The position numbers and the translations under genes are program-made. A stretch of DNA of 64,000 bases from Gliomastix tumulicola (Eukaryota; Ascomycota; Sordariomycetes; Hypocreales; Bionectriaceae). This document shows positions 56,745-64,000 of this stretch, piece after piece. Under the pieces are notes generated by a model. It was given only the letters and a program-made list of their open reading frames with translations. It was not told the origin of the DNA and did not search any database. The stretch is from contig BCHX01000002.1 of NCBI GenBank assembly GCA_001599755.1, positions 3,144,330-3,208,329 of the forward strand, written 5' to 3'. Every line of letters starts with the position of its first letter. Positions within the stretch are counted from its first letter, which is position 1.

Positions 56745-58263
56745 CAGCTCGGATTAGGTCAGCACACATTTTCGTGGCTCCGACTCTAGCCACACCCCAC
56801 TGCGCTCTCCAGCCACATCGAATACAGTCACCAGCCACCGTCGCATCAAAGCGGGGCTCCGGCGACAAGCCTCATGCATTCCGGTCTCCGGGCTTCCCAC
56901 CGGTCAGAGCGGGGCATTCCAGAAGCTGCTGCCCCTCAATTGCTGTCGTCGCTCCCCTCACTCTTGTCTGCGGCCTCGCCGCCTGGCCACAAGGTCGGAG
57001 ATACTAGCGGAGTTTCTATTCTGCGTCTAGTCTCAGGTTCGCTGAATAATTGGACCGAGCGCCTTTTGTCAGGAGTAGCTTTCTTGATGTAAGCTCTGGG
57101 CGTCATGCTCTGTCTCGCCGTGGACGAGCTGTTATATACGAGAACTGACCTTGAGGGAGCCGGGAGCAGTATGCATCGAACATTCCTAACGACGACTGAA
57201 CCAGTCAGTGGCTGCTGCACAGCATTGTCATCTCAGCTTTTACAAGCAGCTTGGTCCTGGTTGACGCTTACGTCCGTGATCGCTGGCGTGCCACAACGCT
57301 GACTTTGTCGCGCTCCAATCCCAAGGGCCAATGAAGCTTCATAGCACCAGCACGGAGAGACTCCATCCCTGTTTTACGGGTCACGACACATGACCGACCG
57401 GCGCGCATTTGTTGCTTCCAACACTGGTGAGAAATACCGCAGCTTCCGCGGTGACGGCTGGAGGTCAATTGTTGGGGCAACCCCTCCACCTTGCTCTATC
57501 CAACAGCCTGACCAACAGCCGTCTGCCGGCGTAGACTTTGTCATCATTCGGGCCATGGAGGCAGTCCTCGTGACGCGATGGAAACTGGGCGGGCCATCGG
57601 GGTTTGCGACAGAAATCCCATTGCAAAGCACCAAACAGTCACCAACGTTGCAGCCGTGGGATGCGATCCATTGATTCCAGGGCGCCTACAGTTACTTGCC
57701 AGAGCTTACATGAACAGAGGCTGCTAGTCGGGTAAGTGTCCGTCAACTGTTCGACGAGGGGGGCGGCGACAAAGAAGTTCGGGGCAGCCCACCCTCTTGC
57801 TCTCAGCAGGCATGCAGGTAGGCAGGGCGGAGATGGAGACCGAGCGTGACCCGAAACATGTATCACCAGAGACCGCTTTTCCGCCCAATAGTCACGTAAG
57901 AAGCAGTCGTCTCGGAAGGCCGGTGCGAGTGCAAGTACGTTATATGGCCGCCCTCAGCCGCCTTATTAAGCAACGGGGCCTTGCTCAGTAATGGGCGCGA
58001 ACTGGGTGTGGGTGGTGCGCGTATGTACCTGCACTAACCCGCACCTGGCACTAGCGATCCAATGGTACCTGAGGGAGCTCGCATTTTACAGCGGGCTTGC
58101 TTGTACCGCACCTGGGCCAACCCGCAGCTCTGGTACGCGCATACTTCCAAGCTTCCCGCCCCGACGCTCCCAGGGCGGGCTGTGACTGGCTGGTGCAAGC
58201 TCGCTACTGGCATGGCTGCGCGCTGGCTTGCTGCTGCTGTTTGTTGCTACAGGCACTTGCTCT

Positions 58264-58410
58264 TATAAGGTTGCAGCAGAGATGCGCCGTGCCCCAGCGC
58301 AACCTCGTCGTCATAAACCCCTTCCCTTATCCTAGCTTCCCGGCCAGGACTTCCCTTCACTCTCCCCCTCCCTCCTCCCACTCCTGCTCTCTGTGCGCCT
58401 GTCTCTTAAT
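58264..58410 (+). promoter_or_regulatory. TATA box and CT-rich region before G6PDH
   Basis: TATAA at 58264-58268 is followed by a pyrimidine-rich stretch at about 58320-58410, about 100-245 nt before the ATG. This is the usual arrangement for a strongly expressed fungal gene. Confidence 0.5.
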
Positions 58411-58507
58411 ATCCTGCAGCTGCCCGGCACCGCACGCAAGCTCCGTTTACTCCTTACACTCACACACACACTGAACATCGCCGTGCCCTCGCGTCGAGTT
58501 TACCGTC

Positions 58508-60496
58508 ATGGATTCCGCCGCCGCAGCTTCGTGAGTGCTAGCTATCATCCCACCTTCCCCCCCACCATCCAAAGCGCCAGCAGAAGGAGGGGCAGCGCCA
58601 GCGATTGTGGCAGCCACCCAGCCAACTTTTTCGCCATGGATTGGATTCTCGTCGCCTTGTGTCGCGTTGGTGAATTACGGCCGGCTAACACGATGTCGTT
58701 TTTAAAGGAGCCTGGAGCTCAAGGACAACACCGTCATCATTGTCCTTGGTGCCTCTGGTGATTTGGCTAAGAAGAAGACCGTGAGTCCCCCGTGCAAACG
58801 ATCGTTGATCGCATAGACAGAAATGACGCGAACTGACACTTGGCCTTCTTGAACAGTACCCTGCGCTCTTCGGACTTGTCAGTACACACCGCCTCCCCTT
58901 GCGCCCTCGCAGCTCCTCCCGCCCAGAGAGGCAGCAGCACCGCCTACAGTTCGTTGACTAACGGAGACACAGTACCGCAACCAATTCCTTCCCAACGATG
59001 CCAAGATTGTGGGATATGCCCGCACGAAGATGGATCATGATGAATACCTGAAGCGCATCAAGTCCTACATCAAGACTCCCACCAAGGAGGTCGAGCAGCA
59101 GCTTGAGGATTTCACCAAGATCTGCACCTACGTGTCCGGCCAGTACGACAAGGATGAGTCCTTCGAGGCCCTCAACAAGCACCTCGAGGAGCTCGAGGCT
59201 GGCCGCCCCGAGGCCCACCGCGTCTTCTACATGGCATTGCCCCCCAGTGTCTTCACAATCGTTTCCCAGCACCTGAAGAGATGCTGCTACCCCACCAGGG
59301 GCATTGCCCGAGTCATTGTGAGTCCCCATGTTCGCCGGTCTGCAGGCCAGGGCTGACCGTCTCTTGCGCGCAGGTCGAGAAGCCGTTCGGAAAGGATCTG
59401 GCCAGCTCTCGTGAGCTTCAGAAGTCCCTCGAGCCGGACTGGAAGGAGGAGGAGCTGTTCCGTATTGACCACTACCTGGGCAAGGAGATGGTCAAGAACA
59501 TCCTGATCCTCCGTTTCGGTAACTCATTCCTCGGCGCCACCTGGAACCGCCACCACATCGACAACGTCCAGATCACATTCAAGGAGCCGTTCGGCACTGA
59601 GGGCCGAGGTGGCTACTTCGACGAGTTCGGCATCCTCCGTGATGTCATGCAGAACCATCTTCTGCAGGTCCTCACCCTGCTGACCATGGAGCGCCCTATC
59701 TCCTTCAACTCTGAGGATATCCGTGACGAGAAGGTCCGAGTGCTGCGTCACATCCCCCCCATCGAGCCCAAGAACGTCATCATCGGCCAGTACGGCAAGT
59801 CGCTGGACGGCAGCAAGCCGTCGTACAAGGAGGATGACACCGTCCCTGCCGACTCCCGATGCCCGACTTTCTGCGCCCTCGTGGCCTACATCAAGAACGA
59901 GCGCTGGGACGGCGTTCCCTTCATTATGAAGGCCGGCAAGGCCCTCAACGAGCAGAAGACCGAGATCCGAATCCAGTTCAAGGACGTCACTTCCGGTATC
60001 TTTAAGGACATCCCGCGAAACGAGCTTGTCATGCGGATTCAGCCCAACGAGAGTGTGTACATCAAGATGAACTCCAAGCTTCCCGGTCTCAGCATGCAGA
60101 CCGTTGTCACTGAGCTCGACCTCACCTACCGACGCCGGTTCTCCGATCTCAAGATCCCTGAGGCTTACGAGTCGCTCGTCCTCGACTGCCTGAAGGGCGA
60201 CCACTCCAACTTCGTGCGTGACGACGAGCTTGATGCAAGCTGGCGCGTCTTCACTCCCCTACTGCACTACCTCGAGGACAACAAGGAGATTGTGCCCATG
60301 GAGTACCCCTATGGTTAGTCACATACGCTGCAAGCTTTACGATTTCGGGATGAAAATTTTGCTCACATATCTCATAGGATCTCGTGGCCCCGCTGTGCTC
60401 GACGACTTCACCGCCTCATACGGCTACAAGTTCAGCGACGCTGCTGGCTACCAGTGGCCAACCACGACGGCGGCCCCTCCCCCTACCAAGTTGTAA
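58508..60496 (+). CDS. gsdA: Glucose-6-phosphate 1-dehydrogenase
   Basis: Six exons: 58508-58530, 58708-58780, 58857-58877 (21 nt), 58973-59317, 59374-60313 and 60378-60496; 506 aa, the usual length. The NADP-binding GASGDLAKKK is at 22-31 and is followed by TYPALFGLYRNQFLP, which spans the 21-nt exon. The substrate-binding RIDHYLGKE is at 184-192, VEKPFGKDL precedes it, and the structural-NADP region lies further on. The enzyme converts glucose 6-phosphate to 6-phosphogluconolactone with NADPH formation, the first step of the oxidative pentose phosphate pathway in the cytosol. The 5' end is heavily split, as in other fungal genes of this enzyme. Confidence 0.96.
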
Positions 60497-61805
60497 GTTG
60501 CTGGAATTATGCGTATTGTACGACTCTATATGCGACCACCCGGATGGATAGCTTACTTATCACCTTGCGATAGTTAAAACGACCAATAACCGGGCAGTCG
60601 AGTTGACCAGTAATGGAAGATGAATGCAGCAAGCGTGTGATTTGACGTCCAGCCGGTTCATGGGGCGGGGCGGGGCGGAGCGGAACGGAATGGGGCAAAG
60701 ACGGCATAGGAGATGCCCAAGAAACGGTGAAAACTAAAGGAATATTCCAGTATCTGTCCGCTTGGTAAAGGAGATTTCTTGTCTGGCCTGGTCAATACAC
60801 GCTGTCACCATCTAGTCCTCATGTAGAGACGCTACCTAATCAGTGTGACTGTCATCTCAAGTAAGAAAATGCTGGCTATCCCGTGGCGCAAGTGAATCAA
60901 AGCATGAAAGGACTCGAAGATCGGATGCCGTTGGGCGACCGCGCGTCACAATCGTTGATTCTAAGATGAACTCTCTGTGTTGTTTTGCTACTCAACAGAC
61001 TGTGTAACAGACAATGAATGCTAAGAGTCAATGTAGGGTTGAGGTGGAAAGCAAAACGTTGTCGTAACAAGTCAGAAAGAGACTTTTGTGAGTGACCAAG
61101 AGGCCTTTGTACTAGGAATAGGTTTAGGCATGTTGCTGCTTTCTTACCCAGGTTGAGACGAGCTTTGTCGCTTTGCTTTTCGTGTCGAAGCCTGCTTTGA
61201 AACCTGGCGTATTTAGCTTTCTGTTAAGGTTGGGAACAGCGTTGCACGTGACCGCACAGTTAGCCTCATATCGAATAACACTGTGTAGATCCGGCAAAGA
61301 AGGTACGTACCTGGCCTCACCTAACCCGTTTGCCCTTCCTCCAAACATCACACCCAACAGCCCGTCGCGTCACACTGATCGCAAACGCCATCACATTTGC
61401 GACGACGACACCTCACCTTCACTCACCGTCCTCGACACCGATTCAGAGAGCGTGCATTTCACCCCGAGTCGTTTTTTTTTTCTCAACCCAGGAACCCCCC
61501 CCTGGCTCGTTTGGCGAATAGCTGCAGACCTCGAAGATACTGCAGGCGCCCGACCGCTCGTCTCCGGAACCTCGAGTCGAGCGCATCCCGACGCCGCAGC
61601 GCTCCGCACGCACACGCATAATCGGCTCGAGTCAAGGCGCGCATTCGTTTATTGCTCCGACACCCCTCTCGAGCGCCCTCTACTCATGGTTTACCGCGGT
61701 CGCAGAGAATCGCGGCTTGCTACGTCTTTCAGGTCGTGAGGGTGTGGCGACAGGCGGACGTGAGCCCCTGTGCGGCAGCAATCAAGGGATAAATTGAGGA
61801 AGGGA
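60497..61805. other. Intergenic region before Med14
   Basis: 1.3 kb between two plus-strand genes. CACGTGA lies at 61245-61251. No gene seen; an open frame at 61173-61739 has no recognisable domain and probably overlaps the Med14 leader. Confidence 0.5.
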
Positions 61806-64000
61806 ATGCCCGGGGTCGTCGCTATGGATAATGGGGGTCCTGAGTCCTCACTCACCGACCATGGAAAGAACAAAATGAACGGCGTCAATGGGCTGGCCAG
61901 CGAGGCCGCGCCGACGAAGGAATCGGCCCCAGCGCCCACGACAAAGGACACGACGCAGGCCGCGCCGCCCGCGGAACGAAGCACGATGTACCCGTCGAGG
62001 ATGAACGATCTGCCCGACGAGATCGTGCACATCACCCAGGGGTTCATCCCCCTCAGCTCGCTCCTCACACGGCTCGCCCAGGTGACCCATAACTCGCTCC
62101 AGGACACCATCACCAACATGGCCAAGCTCCCGCTGCCGGCCTCAGTCTCGAACGGCGCCTCGTCGAACCCGCAGGCTGCCGACGACCTGAGCGCCGAGAA
62201 CCTTCACAAGAAGGGGACGCTGCTCAACTTTGCGCAGGACCATCACGCGAAATGGGTCAAGGCGCTCGTGATCACCGAATGGAGCAGGAAGACGGACAAG
62301 GTCAGCAAGCTGATTGACCTCAAATTCCACCTCGACCAGCAGCGGATGCTGTACGACGTCGCGGTGGACAACATGGTCAACATCAAGCGAGACTTGACGT
62401 ATGCTCGGATGCCCAGCCCGGACCTCAAAACAGCCCTGCAGATTCTCTCAACGGGGTCTGCTCCGTGGATGCCGGATGTGCGTACCATCTTTCCCTCCCC
62501 GGCGTCTCATTGCAAGATTTGTCTAACATGGTCTTAGCTCCAATACATCGAACCTCCGCCGCTCACGGTAGACGAACAGCTCAAGTGGATCAACGACTTA
62601 AACACCCTTCTCTCGCTACGACTGAACCTCGAGGAGTTCCACAAGATCCCTCCGCAGTTCAAGGACTACGAAATCGCGTCTGGAAGAGTCAAGTTCAAGG
62701 TCCAGGGCGAATTCGAGGTTGACCTGACGATTGCCGACGAGGATTTCGAAAAACAGTTCTGGTTCATCGACTTCAGGTTCGGCTTCAAGCCAACGACATC
62801 AGCTCTGTCAGAATCCCTACGAAACTACCTGGAGGCATGTGTGAACGATACGTTGGCAAAGGATGGGCTTGCAGGGTGCTACACGTTCTTGCACGAGTAT
62901 GTCTTGACGTGCAAAATAAACGAGCTGAGACGGCAGGCTGTCCAGATGAGCAAGAAGGCATGGACAGGGACTCTCGTGGTTGAACCGCTACATCGAGCAC
63001 TCGCCATTCAGTACTGGACCTCGCGGACGTCGTCTCAGGGTCTCAAGAACTGGATTCTCATTGCCGTGAACAGCGGGCGCAAGGGCGGCGCGTCACAGGC
63101 GGGCGCCAAGCCGACGAGCTATCTGGAAGTCAAGTGGTATCGCGACAACAAAGAGGTCGAGAATTCCCCGATCAAGCTCGATGGAGAGAATCTCTCGGTG
63201 CAGAATCTAGTGCGAAACGTGATTGGGAAGCACATCGAGTATCTCCTGCGGGGAGTGCACAACAAGTTGCTAGAGGCATCACGATTCAAGAATCGCGAGG
63301 CTGGTATGATGCTCAACATCTCGGACGAGGACCCAACATTGTCTTCTCTCACTACACAGATTGGCTACAAGTCATCCGCCTCGCTCTTGGTTGAGCCGCG
63401 GACTGGCAACTTTGTTTTGAAACCCCATTCGAGGTTCACGATTCAACTTGAGCATCAGCTCAATATGAGTAAGGACCAGATCACTGAGGGGGCGATGAGT
63501 CTGGAGAACGTGCGCTGCGCATTCATCGAGGACGAGATTCACCGAACTGGGAGCGCAGCCGGCTGGAAGGCCAACCGACCACAACTCACGACAGACGACA
63601 TCAGGGCCATCACACGGAAGCGCGACTGGACAAAGACACTGTGGCTCAAGCAGGATGGTTGGGGTCCCGAATGGTTCGTTGCTGTGTTTTTAAGCCTCCA
63701 CGGCGACGAATGGTGGCTTGTCGACACGTAAGTGGCTCTTTCACCTATCTTTGGCCGTCTCCATCATGCTAACCTACAATGCAGTACTCGGAAGGCATCG
63801 CCAGGCTCGCAGGACTTCCATGCGAAGCTTCCATTTAACAAGGGTCACCCTAACTTGACAGGCGAGTTCTGGTACACACTGACCCTCTTGAGCTCTGGCA
63901 TGATCGCACAGTCGGTCGATCTGCGCGAGCTACACCAGCACCACATCAAACATATCCTGGGCGAGGTCAAGGACTTGACGGCCCCGAGCCGTGTCAGGAT
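61806..64000 (+). CDS. MED14: Mediator subunit Med14 (Rgr1), 5' part
   Basis: Three exons are visible: 61806-62477, 62538-63727 and 63785 to beyond the window end, so the gene is partial (about 690 aa present). Residues 1-60 are Ala/Thr/Pro-rich. The conserved Med14 N-terminal domain starts at MNDLPDEIVHITQGFIPLSSLLTRLAQ, continues through HHAKWVKALVITEWSRK and DVAVDNMVNIKRDL, and later LQYIEPPPLTVDEQLKWINDLN. Med14 is the central scaffold that joins the head, middle and tail modules of Mediator at RNA polymerase II promoters. An alternative start lies six codons downstream (61824). The donor of intron 1 is GTGCGT, less common than the others in this window. Confidence 0.93.

Larger units (their letters stand above)
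56528..58507. other. Divergent promoter region of eL33 and G6PDH
   Basis: 2 kb without a recognised gene. It contains the eL33 promoter motifs (56695-56744) and the G6PDH TATA/CT-rich region (58264-58410). A GGTACCT site lies at 58064. Confidence 0.5.

Overview
The window is nuclear DNA of a filamentous ascomycete, most likely a Sordariomycete and possibly Hypocreales (the order is inference). The evidence is short GT-AG introns of about 50-200 nt, two fungal-type regulators, an Aro8-type aminotransferase, a CYP52-type P450, a Pezizomycotina-style acetate kinase and strong GC bias at third codon positions. I reconstructed 20 protein-coding genes by joining exons. In every case the splice phases close and the product reads through as one known or coherent protein. 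I saw no tRNA, rRNA, CRISPR array, transposon or virus-derived gene.

Layout. 1-8785 is gene-poor and precedes a two-finger C2H2 repressor-like gene (8786, +). Then come acetate kinase (-), a long glutathione-transferase fusion with a polyglutamine tract (-), a Zn2Cys6 regulator (-), THO subunit Tex1 (-) and B-type cyclin (-). The next group is mitochondrial ribosomal protein L2 (+), a PAP2 lipid phosphatase (+), casein kinase 2 beta (-), Ric1 (-), an unrecognised PY-motif protein (+) and an Aro8 aminotransferase (+). It is followed by a CYP52 P450 (-), Nab2 (+), protoporphyrinogen oxidase (+), a Fun30-type remodeller (-), Vma21 (+) and a DUF2406 protein (-). The right end holds ribosomal protein eL33 (-, five tiny exons), glucose-6-phosphate dehydrogenase (+) and the 5' part of Mediator subunit Med14 (+), which runs off the window.

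The genes are mostly housekeeping and do not form one pathway cluster. Several share themes: carbon control (Nrg1/CSP-1-like repressor, Zn-cluster factor, acetate kinase, G6PDH), mRNA production and export (Tex1, Nab2, Med14), and cell-cycle or chromatin control (cyclin B, CK2 beta, Fun30). The most unusual items are the polyQ/basic-region/GST fusion, the 10-nt internal exon of eL33, an upstream ORF whose stop overlaps the protoporphyrinogen oxidase start, a 20-bp perfect palindrome in the left gene-poor region, and TCACGTG sites upstream of several genes.
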